Part shown: positions 37,068 through 45,900 of the stretch, in pieces | Layout: each line of letters starts with the position of its first letter | How positions within the stretch are numbered: position 1 is the first letter of the stretch | Source: Clostridia bacterium | GTDB taxonomy: Bacteria > Bacillota > Clostridia > Christensenellales > Borkfalkiaceae | Length of the DNA stretch: 64,000 nucleotides | Direction: 5' to 3' | Assembly (NCBI GenBank): GCA_900771345.1 | Contig: CAAGNQ010000063.1 | Coordinates: 34,907 to 98,906 of the forward strand | Program-made: the position numbers and the translations under genes | Notes under the pieces: generated by a model | What the model was told of the DNA's origin: nothing | What the model saw: the letters and a program-made list of their open reading frames with translations, nothing else | The model's database searches: none

Positions 37068-38288
37068 TTATTTGTTCTTTTCGTTTACCATTGCTTGAAC
37101 TTTGATAGGAAGCCCGAAAAGATTAATAAAGCCGTCTGCATCTTTTTGGTTATAATCACTTTCGCCAAAAGTTGCTATCTCTTCACTGTAAAGTGAATAG
37201 TCGCTCCACACTCCAGCGTTTATCATATTGCCCTTGTAGAGTTTTAGTCTAACCTTTCCGGTAACCTTTTCTTGAGTTTTATCAACAAATGCAGCGAGAG
37301 CCTCACGAAGAGGTGTAAACCATTGACCGTTATAAACGAGTTCACCGTAAGTGATTGCAAGTTTTTGTTTTTCATGCATTGTAATCTTATCTAAACACAA
37401 GGTTTCTAAAACGCTGTGCGCTTTATATAAGATTGCACCACCAGGTGTTTCGTAAACCCCACGGCATTTCATTCCTACAAGACGGTTCTCAACGATATCA
37501 AGTATGCCAATTCCGTTCTCGCCACCGAGTTTGTTGAGTTTAAGAATAATTTCTTTTGCACTCATCTTCTCGCCGTCAAGCGCTACCGGCTTACCTTGAA
37601 CAAAGTCAATTTCAACGTAAGTTGGTTTATCAGGCGCTGTAATAGGTGAAACGCCTAATTCCAAAAATCCTTTCTTTTCGTACATTGGCTCGTTGCCCGT
37701 ATCCTCTAGGTCTAAACCCTCGTGTGACAAGTGCCATAAGTTTTTATCCTTTGAGTAGTTTGTTTCCCTATTGATTTTTAGTGGAACGTTGTGAGCCTCT
37801 GCGTAATCAATTTCCTCTTCACGCGATTTAATATCCCATTCACGCCAAGGAGCAATGATTGCCATATCAGGACAGAAATGCTTAAAGGTAAGTTCAAAAC
37901 GAACTTGGTCGTTTCCTTTACCAGTACAGCCGTGCGCAATAGCGTCAGCACCTTCTTTAATTGCAATTTCTGCAAGTGCCTTTGCAATGCAAGGACGAGC
38001 ATGCGAAGTACCTAAAAGATATTCCTCATAAATTGCCCCAGCCTTTACGCAAGGAATAATATAATTATCAACGTAGTCATCAGTTAGGTCTAAAACGTAA
38101 CACTTAGATGCGCCCGTCTTAATAGCCTTTTCCTCTAAACCCTCAAGCTCGTCAGCCTGCCCAACGTTAGCGGCCACGGCAATAACTTCACAGTTATTAT
38201 AGTTTTCCTTAAGCCAAGGAATAATTATCGAGGTATCAAGCCCACCTGAATAGGCTAAAACAACTTTCTTAATGTCTTCTTTCTTCAT
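37068..38288 (-). CDS. argG: Argininosuccinate synthase
   Basis: 406 residues. It condenses citrulline and aspartate with ATP. N-type ATP pyrophosphatase P-loop AYSGGLDTS (12-20), [13 protein letters not shown] (about 122-134) and the EFVQG-like [12 protein letters not shown]. First gene of the arg operon, with GGAG seven bases upstream of the ATG. Confidence 0.97.
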   Translation of the reverse strand: MKKEDIKKVVLAYSGGLDTSIIIPWLKENYNNCEVIAVAANVGQADELEGLEEKAIKTGASKCYVLDLTDDYVDNYIIPCVKAGAIYEEYLLGTSHARPCIAKALAEIAIKEGADAIAHGCTGKGNDQVRFELTFKHFCPDMAIIAPWREWDIKSREEEIDYAEAHNVPLKINRETNYSKDKNLWHLSHEGLDLEDTGNEPMYEKKGFLELGVSPITAPDKPTYVEIDFVQGKPVALDGEKMSAKEIILKLNKLGGENGIGILDIVENRLVGMKCRGVYETPGGAILYKAHSVLETLCLDKITMHEKQKLAITYGELVYNGQWFTPLREALAAFVDKTQEKVTGKVRLKLYKGNMINAGVWSDYSLYSEEIATFGESDYNQKDADGFINLFGLPIKVQAMVNEKNK

Positions 38289-38321
38289 AGCATTTCTCCG
38301 TTTTTCTTTATTTTCGAGTTA

Positions 38322-38350
38322 ATTATAAAACTTCAATCTAAATATGTCAA
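38322..38350 (-). promoter_or_regulatory. Consensus sigma-A promoter of the arg operon
   Basis: Minus strand TTGACA (38345-38350), a 17-base spacer and TATAAT (38322-38327). Confidence 0.92.
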
Positions 38351-38357
38351 CTATTTT

Positions 38358-38443
38358 TGCATAATAAATGAAAATATTTATAATTTATTTGAATATTATT
38401 TTATTTTATTCATTTTGTAGTGAATATTTATGCATTTTATTCA
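38358..38443. promoter_or_regulatory. Cluster of ARG-box-like half-sites upstream of argG
   Basis: TGAATATTTATGCA (38421-38434) differs from the ArgR box TGAATWWWWATTCA at one position. Further half-sites are TGAAT (38390), ATTCA (38408), TGCAT/ATTCA (38431-38443) and TGCATAATAAATGAA (38358-38372), next to the -35 box. This suggests ArgR/AhrC repression by arginine. AT-richness makes chance matches possible. Confidence 0.5.
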
Positions 38444-38450
38444 CTAAATT

Positions 38451-38482
38451 AAAAATGCGCCTAAACTTAGGTGCATTTTTTA
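38451..38482 (-). terminator. Terminator after the class II aldolase operon
   Basis: AAAAATGCGCCTAA and TTAGGTGCATTTTT arms with a 2-base loop; T-run on the minus strand. Confidence 0.88.
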
Positions 38483-38498
38483 TTATATTGAATATCGT

Positions 38499-39527
38499 TT
38501 ATTTTACCGAGCGACGATATTTTTCTGCTTCCCAGTTATTGATAAAGTAAACTTCTTTTTCGTTCATAGTTGAAATGCTTAGACCTGCTTTTTTAACCGT
38601 AGTAACAACGAAAAGATATGCGGCAAGAGTTTCTTCTAAGGTAGTTGCCTGTTTAATATCGGTATTATAATAAACGTTGCCATTTTCAATAGCCATAGTG
38701 TTTGGAGAGTAGGCAAGAATATTATTTAAGTATACTAATTGGTCAGGATAAAGTGGGGTTTGGTCTAAAACTGCCTTATTCAGCACGTTCTTTGAAACAA
38801 AATCAACGACAATCGGGGTTTTTGAAACAAAACCTGTTTTTGTTGGCTCTAACTTAACGCTTCTAAAATTATCGTCTAGGTTAAAATAATTTCTAATGGT
38901 TTCATTTACGTCCGTATTAACAGACTTAACTCTATCTAGGTAATCGCCCGTAACTACAAGACCGTGGTTCTTCATAAAGATAACTTCAGGATACTTGCCC
39001 GTAGCCTCAACGTACTCGTCGATTTTCTTTTTCATAGCGAGAGTGAGTTCAAAGCCTGGATTTATGTAAGGAAGGAAAATAAATCCGAAATCTTTTTCCT
39101 TAAACAATTTTTCGGCAAGCGCCTCCCCTTCTTGACTGCAAGTTAATAGGTTTGCATAAACCGAATGGGTATGAATAACGTATTTTTTTAAGATTGCGTG
39201 AAAGCCTACTTCAACGCTAGGACGAAGTTTTGCCATTCCAGAAATCTCAACGACAGAATTTTTTGAAACTTCAGCGCTCTCCTTTTCGTAATCCTTTTCA
39301 ACGCTCAAATCAACGCTATTATAATAATTTTCAATCTTGTTTTTATCAACGGCAACAAATGCAGTATTTTCATTAATATCAACAAGCCTATATCCAGATG
39401 CCTTGATAATCATCATTCCGTTATCAAAGTTTTTAACAGAAGTGTTTCCACCACCACCTTGTGTATAGTCGGCTCTACTACCTGCATACTGTGAAATATC
39501 TACTAAATCTTTTATGGTTTTTTGCAT
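38499..39527 (-). CDS. Class II aldolase/adducin family protein
   Basis: 342 residues. Class II aldolase pattern: GGGGNTSVK (25-33), phosphate-site SGY, VIHTHSVYA with zinc ligands, and KNHGLVVTGD with another His. Length and pattern recall rhamnulose-1-phosphate or related ketose-phosphate aldolases. All metal ligands seem present, so it is probably catalytic, unlike half of its neighbour. Substrate unknown. Last gene of the sugar operon. Confidence 0.85.
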   Translation of the reverse strand: MQKTIKDLVDISQYAGSRADYTQGGGGNTSVKNFDNGMMIIKASGYRLVDINENTAFVAVDKNKIENYYNSVDLSVEKDYEKESAEVSKNSVVEISGMAKLRPSVEVGFHAILKKYVIHTHSVYANLLTCSQEGEALAEKLFKEKDFGFIFLPYINPGFELTLAMKKKIDEYVEATGKYPEVIFMKNHGLVVTGDYLDRVKSVNTDVNETIRNYFNLDDNFRSVKLEPTKTGFVSKTPIVVDFVSKNVLNKAVLDQTPLYPDQLVYLNNILAYSPNTMAIENGNVYYNTDIKQATTLEETLAAYLFVVTTVKKAGLSISTMNEKEVYFINNWEAEKYRRSVK

Positions 39528-39549
39528 AATTTTATCCCTTACCTTTAAT

Positions 39550-40839
39550 TTATTTAAGATTAAACGCCTTGTTTATATCCTCAACTTCTTTATCGCTTAT
39601 CATAACGATATCGCCTATCATTTTAGCGTGAATAATTGTATTAGCAGTAAATTCTGCAACCTCTAGCCTATCAAATGCATTGATAAGGGTGTTTCCCGTA
39701 CTGATAACGCTATCGTTTTCAACAAGAACAACGGGTGAGGACGAAGAAATTGCATCAGAAATAACTTTTGGATTAACGATATTAGTTCCGAAAGGCACGC
39801 GTTTAATATCCCTCATTGCAATATACGATTCTGGAATAGTTCTCGAATCAATCGGGGTGTGAGTTACTCCGAACGCCATCAAATGTTTAGGATGAGCAAC
39901 CGTTATTGCATTGATTTCAGGATGCTCGTCATAAATTAGTTTATGAAGACCTACCGAACGGCTTGGATTTTTCCCAGCCTCACGCCAGTTGTGCTCAATT
40001 CTAACAATATCTTCAGGCTCAATATACTTTCTATCCACACCGTAAGGAGTTATTAAGAAGGAATCCTCATCCAAACGCACGGAGAAAGTTCCTTGAGTAC
40101 TAGTGAACAATCCTTGGTCGTATGACCTATGAATAAGTGCGCACATTTCCTTTCTGAGTCGTCTTTCGTCCGAACTGAACGAAGTAGGAATAAACTCGCC
40201 AAGTGAGGTTAACCCCTTTCTGTTGTTGAGTTTAATCTGCTCGTCGGTAAGACCTTCTGGTTTGCCTAGAATAGATGCCGTGATACCGATTGACGCAGCG
40301 AAGTTCAAAGTTTCAAAACGCTTAAATGCCTCGAACAAATTGTCAGCACAAGTGATAACACCGTGGTTTTCCATAATAACGGCGTTATAACCCTTTTTAA
40401 TCTCATCAACGATTCGCTCTGCTAAAAGGTCACTACCAGGAACTTCGTACTTAGCAATTCCCACTTGCCCACAAACTTGTTGTGGGGTTGGGATTATATT
40501 TATGTTTGGAATATGACGGATTAAACTATAACTAACGAGTGCTGGTGGGTGCGCGTGAAGAACAGCCGACACGTCGTTTCTCGTTTGATATACAAGTTTA
40601 TGGAAAGGAAGTTCAACCGACGGTTTATGCTTTCCTACTACAGTCCCATCAGGCAAAACTTTACAAATATCAGACGGGGTTAGAGAACCTTTGTCTATAC
40701 CAGACGGTGTTATCCAAATATTACCCTCAGTATCTAAAATAGAGAGGTTTCCTCCTGAAGTTGTTGTTAAACCCTTTTGATACACTCTGTTTATGAGCAA
40801 AACAATTTGCTCGGCAGGATGCATTAAATTAAAATTCAT
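39550..40839 (-). CDS. Double-domain class II aldolase-like protein
   Basis: 429 residues made of two class II aldolase domains. Domain 1 (about 5-195) keeps SGGNLS, E76, the HAH pair (95, 97) and ENHG with H159. Domain 2 (about 225-425) aligns along its length, but HAH has become VAH (314-316) and ENHG has become ENDS, so its metal site is lost. It may be a regulatory or dimer-stabilising half. SD AAGGAG. It lies between an SDR gene and a single aldolase. Confidence 0.85.
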   Translation of the reverse strand: MNFNLMHPAEQIVLLINRVYQKGLTTTSGGNLSILDTEGNIWITPSGIDKGSLTPSDICKVLPDGTVVGKHKPSVELPFHKLVYQTRNDVSAVLHAHPPALVSYSLIRHIPNINIIPTPQQVCGQVGIAKYEVPGSDLLAERIVDEIKKGYNAVIMENHGVITCADNLFEAFKRFETLNFAASIGITASILGKPEGLTDEQIKLNNRKGLTSLGEFIPTSFSSDERRLRKEMCALIHRSYDQGLFTSTQGTFSVRLDEDSFLITPYGVDRKYIEPEDIVRIEHNWREAGKNPSRSVGLHKLIYDEHPEINAITVAHPKHLMAFGVTHTPIDSRTIPESYIAMRDIKRVPFGTNIVNPKVISDAISSSSPVVLVENDSVISTGNTLINAFDRLEVAEFTANTIIHAKMIGDIVMISDKEVEDINKAFNLK

Positions 40840-40889
40840 AGTTTGCTCCTTTTTTTCTTAATTTTAAACAAGTTTATCCTCGTTAAAAA

Positions 40890-41666
40890 TTACATTTGTT
40901 GTCCACCGGTAACGTTGATTGCTTGACCGGTCATATATCCTGAATAATCTGATGCCAAGAACACCATAACGTCCTCAATATCCTTGTATTCGCAAGAACG
41001 CTTCATTGGAACTTGGTTGATATATTTTGCTCTAACTTCTTCTTCCGTTATGCCTTGGTTAGCAGCGTATTGCTTAAATAGGCTGTTTACCCAAAGTGGA
41101 GAATTTAGAAGATTTCCTGGGCAAATGCAGTTTACTCTAACGCCTGCTTCAGCAAATTCTAATGCTAAACTTTGCGTTAAACCTACGCCACCAAACTTAC
41201 TTGCTGCGTAAGCGCCGTTCTTAAAGCTTCCCTTTCTGCCTGATTTAGAGTTGATTTGAATAATGCTACCACTCTTTGCCTCTAACATATATGGTGCAAA
41301 TGCTTTAACAGTATTAAAATAACCGTTTAAGTTAATATTTGTTACCAACGAGAAAGCCTCTGGTGAAAGATTGAAAATATCCCCACTCTTAACGATTGCA
41401 GCGTTGCAAATCAAAACGTCTACTTTGCCCCATTTTTCAATAACTGCTTTTGCGGCAGCCTCTAATTGGTCAAACTTAGTAACGTCAACAGCAAGTGCAA
41501 TTGCGTCTTTAAGTTTTGATGCTACTGCTTGTGCACCGTCGTAGTTAATATCGCAAACTGCTACTTTGCATCCTTCGCTGTCAAGACGCATAGCAAGAGC
41601 CTCTCCAAGCCCTTGGCTTGCACCTGTTACTACTGCTACTTTTCCATTAAGATTAATTGAACTCAT
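40890..41666 (-). CDS. Short-chain dehydrogenase/reductase
   Basis: 258 residues. Classical SDR: NAD-binding TGASQGLGEALA (14-25), ICNAAIV (about 87-93) and the catalytic YAASK (YxxxK, about 153-157) with serine earlier (IQINSKS). It resembles sorbitol-6-phosphate or other polyol dehydrogenases, and the operon context suggests oxidation of a sugar or sugar alcohol before aldol cleavage. The exact substrate is not readable. SD AGGAG. Confidence 0.88.
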   Translation of the reverse strand: MSSINLNGKVAVVTGASQGLGEALAMRLDSEGCKVAVCDINYDGAQAVASKLKDAIALAVDVTKFDQLEAAAKAVIEKWGKVDVLICNAAIVKSGDIFNLSPEAFSLVTNINLNGYFNTVKAFAPYMLEAKSGSIIQINSKSGRKGSFKNGAYAASKFGGVGLTQSLALEFAEAGVRVNCICPGNLLNSPLWVNSLFKQYAANQGITEEEVRAKYINQVPMKRSCEYKDIEDVMVFLASDYSGYMTGQAINVTGGQQM

Positions 41667-41700
41667 AATTTTTTATCTCCTAAAATGTTTTATTTATAAT

Positions 41701-42963
41701 TTATTTTATCGTGCTATGCCCGATTTTTGCAAACTTTTGAATTCTCTCGTAAAGGTCTGGCGTTTGCTCTATACTCTCTTTAGAGAACATTCCGTATTCC
41801 ACGCCCTTTTCGGTCGAAATTGCCTCGTGCCCGATAAGCGCCCAAGTTGCGTCGATTAAATGCGCGTTTTCAGCAAGAGCAAGCGCTGCGCAAGCAAACT
41901 TCTGACGAGGAGAGTTTATATCTTCCCCACTAATCTCAAATAGTCCGTTCTCTTTGCAAAGTGCGCTTATTCTCTTTAGTTGCTCTGGAGTATTTCTCGT
42001 CGGCATATATGCAACAGCCTTAAACCCTATTGCCTTAATTTCCTTAATTAATTCAGGCAAGAAATCGTCCTCAAACTTTTGCGCCTTTTTATCGCCCGTG
42101 ACAGAATCGCCAACGTCACCTAAATATGCGTATGCAGGTATTGCCCCTAACTCTATAGCCTTTTTAACGAACTCTTCTGCCATAGGCATTTCTTCATCAG
42201 CGTCAATATAGAAAAACGCAGTGTCGGCTTTTAACACGCCGAGAAGGTCATACAAGAAATGCTCGTTATTTTTATCTAGCAAGAAGCCTTTAATCTTTTC
42301 TGAAACTTTAAGGTTTAAATCATTTTCTAAAAAGGATATAAGTTCGTTTGTTCTGCCAAACTTTTGGTCAAGTTTAACGGCTAGAGCGTATAAAAGATGT
42401 CTTTCGGTAACACTACCACCGTCTTTTGATTCAGAAAGAGGCAAAACGTCCTTTTCAAAATCAAGTTCAACACCGAATTTACCGAACTTGCCGGTTATAA
42501 GTTGGCACATTTTAGCGTTGCGCTCGTTTCTCTTTTTTCTATAAAAATCCAAGTACTCGTTAAACGCCTTAACGTTCTGCTTTGGAATTCCGTGCGCCGC
42601 CATATAAATACAATTTGCTTGGTCTGGGTGATTGATTTTTCCAAACCCTCTATCAAACTTGCAACGAACTTCAACACCACAAGTTGAGCCAAGCCCTACT
42701 ATTTCACAAGCCCTCTTAAATTCTTCCACGCCAGACAAACTGTCATGGTCCATAATTCCGGCACTAGTTAGACCTGCCGAATACGCCATATACGCGGCTT
42801 TAGTAGGCGAATATGGAGAAAAGGAATAAATAGTGTGAATATGATTATTTGCATCGTTATCACGGCGAGTAGGCTTATCTGCCTCTGCCTTAATAAGATT
42901 TTCCAACGCAAGCAATCTGTCTTCCTTGCTTCCACCATTTAATTTACTAATTAAATCTTGCAT
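41701..42963 (-). CDS. PHP-domain metal-dependent hydrolase
   Basis: 420 residues. The PHP motifs NHIHTIYSFSPYSP (about 42-55, HxH), MDHDSLSG (about 73-80) and GVEVRCKF are clear. PHP proteins are phosphoesterases or nucleases using two or three metals. First gene of the sugar operon, so a sugar-phosphate phosphatase role is inferred. SD GAGG seven bases before the ATG. Confidence 0.85.
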   Translation of the reverse strand: MQDLISKLNGGSKEDRLLALENLIKAEADKPTRRDNDANNHIHTIYSFSPYSPTKAAYMAYSAGLTSAGIMDHDSLSGVEEFKRACEIVGLGSTCGVEVRCKFDRGFGKINHPDQANCIYMAAHGIPKQNVKAFNEYLDFYRKKRNERNAKMCQLITGKFGKFGVELDFEKDVLPLSESKDGGSVTERHLLYALAVKLDQKFGRTNELISFLENDLNLKVSEKIKGFLLDKNNEHFLYDLLGVLKADTAFFYIDADEEMPMAEEFVKKAIELGAIPAYAYLGDVGDSVTGDKKAQKFEDDFLPELIKEIKAIGFKAVAYMPTRNTPEQLKRISALCKENGLFEISGEDINSPRQKFACAALALAENAHLIDATWALIGHEAISTEKGVEYGMFSKESIEQTPDLYERIQKFAKIGHSTIK

Positions 42964-43000
42964 TTAACTACCTCGTAAAAACAAATTTTTCCACAATAAA

Positions 43001-43035
43001 ATTATATCGCAAATAACAGTTATCGTCAAGCGCTT
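43001..43035 (-). promoter_or_regulatory. Promoter of the sugar operon with overlapping cre-like palindrome
   Basis: Minus strand TTGACG (43024-43029), a 17-base spacer and TATAAT (43001-43006). The palindrome AAGCGCTT (43028-43035) overlaps the -35 box and is the core of CcpA/LacI-type operators (10 of 14 positions fit the cre consensus). Just upstream, AACCA and TGGTT form another inverted repeat. Confidence 0.7.
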
Positions 43036-43075
43036 TTATATTAAAACCAAACATTTAATGGTTAATTTTGTGCTA

Positions 43076-43113
43076 TAAAAAGAAAAAGCCCCTTAACCAC
43101 CATTGGTCAAGAG
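43076..43113 (-). terminator. Terminator of the small-peptide transcript
   Basis: Minus strand CTCTTGACCA and TGGTTAAGGG arms (two wobbles) followed by a T-rich tail. An extra perfect hairpin AAGAAAGT/ACTTTCTT lies just before it at 43121-43142. Confidence 0.8.
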
Positions 43114-43153
43114 CACCCTAAAGAAAGTATCCTCACTTTCTTATCTTTTTTGC

Positions 43154-43246
43154 TTAAAACCTATTTACGTCAAACATCATACTGTAAAATCCTACAACGC
43201 CTATGTTCTCGTAACTCTTTAAGCACTTTTCAAAGAATTTTTTCAT
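43154..43246 (-). CDS. 30-residue peptide gene with own promoter and terminator
   Basis: The frame starts at ATG (43246) after an excellent AAGGAGGTG SD and ends at TAA. The peptide has a basic N-terminus (MKKFFEKCLKSY), one cysteine at position 8, and a hydrophobic end with GVVGFYSMMFDVNRF. A consensus promoter lies about 115 bases upstream and a terminator about 40 bases downstream, so this is an independent transcript of about 280 nt. The leader contains paired segments TACAAC/GTTGTA and GCCC/GGGC. No family recognised; it could be a signalling, toxin-type or leader peptide. Confidence 0.7.
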   Translation of the reverse strand: MKKFFEKCLKSYENIGVVGFYSMMFDVNRF

Positions 43247-43365
43247 TGTTACACCTCCTTCGCCCATTTTTGTTAATTTTTCACATCGGGCACACTCACT
43301 TAATTTGCCGTAGGTACAACAATTATTAAGTTGTAATAAAAAAATTCTCTCTGAATTTTTTCTGT

Positions 43366-43394
43366 ATTATATATCTAAATCATTATATTGTCAA
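43366..43394 (-). promoter_or_regulatory. Consensus promoter of the small-peptide gene
   Basis: Minus strand TTGACA (43389-43394), a 17-base spacer and TATAAT (43366-43371). Confidence 0.9.
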
Positions 43395-43440
43395 CTGTTT
43401 TATGGTGTTTTTTCAAACATTTTTATTTTTTCTTTTTGTA

Positions 43441-43475
43441 TGAAAAAAGGGAACGTTTTTTTGTTAGTCCCCTTC
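43441..43475 (-). terminator. Terminator after proA
   Basis: Minus strand AAGGGGAC and GTTCCCTT arms with one wobble, followed by a T-run. Confidence 0.75.
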
Positions 43476-43483
43476 ACATTTTG

Positions 43484-44743
43484 TTATTTTCTCACAGAAT
43501 TTTCACCAATCACAATATACTTTGAGGTCACGAGCGCATCTAAGCCCATAGGCCCTCTTGCGTGGAGCTTTTGCGTGCTTATGCCTATTTCTGCACCAAG
43601 CCCAAAAACGAACCCGTCGGTAAATCTCGTTGAAGCGTTTAAGTAAACTGACGACGAATCAATAGAATTTAAAAATTTTTCTGCTCTTATCTCATCTTTC
43701 GTGAGAATAGATTCAGAGTGGCGAGTACTATGCTCGTTTATATGCTCTATTGCCTCGTCTAAACCGTCTACCGTTTTAACCGAAATAATTGGGCCACCAT
43801 ACTCTGTGTAAAAATCTTCATTAGTTGCCCTTTTTATATACGGATAGTCTTTTATTACCTTATAAGCCCTCTCGTCAGCCCTGATTTCAACCTGTTTTTC
43901 TTCAAGTTTTTTTGCTATTAAAGGCAATGCCCTTTCAAGCACCTCTTGATGAATAACGAGTGATTCACAAGCGTTGCATACGCTATATCTTTGGGTTTTA
44001 GCGTTAAAAACTATATCTGGGGCACTTTCAATATCTGCACATTTATCAATATATATATGGCAATTCCCCGTACCCGTTTCAATAATAGGAATTGTGGAGT
44101 TTTCCAATGCCGATTTTATGAGCGACGCACCACCCCTAGGAATTAAAAGGTCAACGTATTTATTAAGTTTCATAAACCTAGCCGTCGTTTCCCTAGAAGT
44201 GTCCTCAATAAGCGAAATGGAATTCTCATCAATATCTAATTTTTTAAGCGCCTCTCTTATTACTTTGACGATAGCAAGATTTGAGAAAAGCGAATCACTC
44301 CCACCTTTTAATATAACTGCGTTTGAAGTTTTAAAACATAAAGCAAAAGCGTCAGCAGTAACGTTAGGGCGAGATTCGTATATAATCCCAACAACACCAA
44401 ACGGCACTGCCTTTTTGGTTATTTTTATGCCTTGAGTCTGGTTTTCAAAAGAGTATATAACCTTGCCTACGGGAGAGCATAAACTTGACACCTGCTCTAT
44501 GCCGTCAGCCATACCCTCAATAACGTTCTTGCTAATGGTAAGCCTATCGATAAAGGCGTCTGAAAGACCCTTTTGTTTGGCGTTTTGTATATCTTTTTGA
44601 TTTTCGCCTATGATATAATCTTGATTATCACGAATGTATTTAGCAACGAGGTTAAGTGCCTCGTTAATCTCTTCCTTTGCTAATTTTTGAAGGCTTGACG
44701 ACGCTTTTTTAGCGTTTTTACCTAATAAGTCCAAATCAAACAT
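43484..44743 (-). CDS. proA: Glutamate-5-semialdehyde dehydrogenase
   Basis: 419 residues. It reduces glutamyl-5-phosphate to the semialdehyde in proline synthesis. Signatures VPFGVVGIIYESRPNVTADAF (about 111-131) and the catalytic cysteine region RYSVCNACESL are visible. Its start overlaps the S26 peptidase gene by eight bases. proB is not adjacent, which is unusual; instead proA is the last gene of the DUF1538/PII operon. Confidence 0.96.
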   Translation of the reverse strand: MFDLDLLGKNAKKASSSLQKLAKEEINEALNLVAKYIRDNQDYIIGENQKDIQNAKQKGLSDAFIDRLTISKNVIEGMADGIEQVSSLCSPVGKVIYSFENQTQGIKITKKAVPFGVVGIIYESRPNVTADAFALCFKTSNAVILKGGSDSLFSNLAIVKVIREALKKLDIDENSISLIEDTSRETTARFMKLNKYVDLLIPRGGASLIKSALENSTIPIIETGTGNCHIYIDKCADIESAPDIVFNAKTQRYSVCNACESLVIHQEVLERALPLIAKKLEEKQVEIRADERAYKVIKDYPYIKRATNEDFYTEYGGPIISVKTVDGLDEAIEHINEHSTRHSESILTKDEIRAEKFLNSIDSSSVYLNASTRFTDGFVFGLGAEIGISTQKLHARGPMGLDALVTSKYIVIGENSVRK

Positions 44744-45209
44744 TTTTATCTTCTACCTTGAAAATTCTTTTTAATTTATTTATAAGTCTTACCCGAAACA
44801 AAAAACATTTTATTCTAAACTTTCTTATTCGAGTATGCTTATAATATCTTTCGACCTTTTTAACGTATTTTTCATCTCTTGCATCAATGCATTTTTTGCC
44901 TTGATAAAAAGCCGTCATAATTCCAAAAACTTGCTCTTCCTTAATAGTTTCCAAAACTAACTGACTGTCTCCACAAAAAACGTACCCGTCCTCAAGAACT
45001 TTTACCACTCTATGCAGTACGAATGCGCCGTTATTTCTAACGAAGAAACCCACGTCAAACAATTTAAGTCTATTCTGTTTTTTCTCAACGATTACAGATT
45101 GCCCCCGATTTTTTAACATAGGCCACATGCTGTTCCCTTTAGGAACAAATGATATAACGCCTAATTTTTCCAAATCAGCCTTGTAATCTTGATTTTTTAG
45201 TACATTCAT
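44736..45209 (-). CDS. S26/S24-family peptidase-like protein without membrane anchor
   Basis: 157 residues from the ATG at 45209, four bases after the PII stop (a longer frame would overlap the PII gene). The box PKGNSMWPML (24-33) has the candidate nucleophile Ser27, and FVLHRVVKV has His66 where signal peptidases I have Lys, followed by VFCGDS. No transmembrane helix is seen; the C-terminal 40 residues are very basic (RKFRIKCFLFRVRLINKLKR). It could be an intramolecular or peptide-processing protease. Confidence 0.7.
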   Translation of the reverse strand: MNVLKNQDYKADLEKLGVISFVPKGNSMWPMLKNRGQSVIVEKKQNRLKLFDVGFFVRNNGAFVLHRVVKVLEDGYVFCGDSQLVLETIKEEQVFGIMTAFYQGKKCIDARDEKYVKKVERYYKHTRIRKFRIKCFLFRVRLINKLKRIFKVEDKNV

Positions 45210-45213
45210 AATA

Positions 45214-45891
45214 CTATTCCAAATTAGCAATACCCAATACGTTGTCAACAGGTAAAGAGAAAACAATGCCGTGAGCCTCACTGCCTGCACCTGCTTTTTC
45301 CATAATGGCTTTCATTATTTCGTCACGATTTTCATTTTTTGCAACGATATAAATCATTTCCTTTTCCTCGCTTATAGCAACGCCGAAAAATTTAGCAACG
45401 CTAGCACCCGTTCCTTTAGCCTTAACAACAGTTCCACCACCTGCGCCTGCGCCTCTTGCTGCGTCCATAACTATTTCGTGATAACCTTTATCCACTATTG
45501 AAATAATCAGCACTGCTTTTTTCGTGCATTCTTCCATCTTAATCTCCTCCTTAAACCCAAGTTTTTCCTCGCCGATTAAACTCTTTAGCGAGGACTGACC
45601 TCCGATTCCGTCCATTTGAACAAAAACTGCTATGCCGTTTCCTGCCGTCCTAATGTCCATATCGAAAATCAACCCGTCTTTTATCTCTTTCTCCTTGCTT
45701 TCAGGCACAACCGTTTTAAGCATTATCATCTCGGTTTTTGCAAGCCCCATAAAATCGAGCACAGAATCACTAGCCGTCCCGTTGCAAAGCGTACTTTCCA
45801 CCATAGCAAGTCCGTGACTACTAAAAAATTCAAGATATTTCTCCGAATCTTCTCTCTTGGTTATTATTATTAAATACTTTATTGATAACAT
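45214..45891 (-). CDS. Tandem PII-like (GlnB-fold) regulatory protein
   Basis: 225 residues with two ferredoxin-like halves. The second (about 118-210) has PII-like segments: KKAVLIISIVDKG, AARGAGAGGGTVVKAKG (around 143-160) and EKEMIYIVAKNENRDEIMKAI. The first half is more diverged. Canonical PII is a single domain with a T-loop tyrosine; no such tyrosine is evident. It is nine bases downstream of a DUF1538 membrane gene, as PII proteins often accompany transporters they regulate. Confidence 0.78.
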   Translation of the reverse strand: MLSIKYLIIITKREDSEKYLEFFSSHGLAMVESTLCNGTASDSVLDFMGLAKTEMIMLKTVVPESKEKEIKDGLIFDMDIRTAGNGIAVFVQMDGIGGQSSLKSLIGEEKLGFKEEIKMEECTKKAVLIISIVDKGYHEIVMDAARGAGAGGGTVVKAKGTGASVAKFFGVAISEEKEMIYIVAKNENRDEIMKAIMEKAGAGSEAHGIVFSLPVDNVLGIANLE

Positions 45892-45900
45892 AAAATCTCC

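Noticed and set aside
38289..38498. T-box or arginine riboswitch before argG
   Set aside because: No T-box sequence (TGGNACCGCG type) or specifier stem; transcript leader is only about 30 bases.
44736..45290. Upstream start giving the S26 protein an N-terminal hydrophobic segment
   Set aside because: The extension lies inside the 3' end of the PII-like gene in another frame and has no SD; the ATG at 45209 follows that gene's stop.
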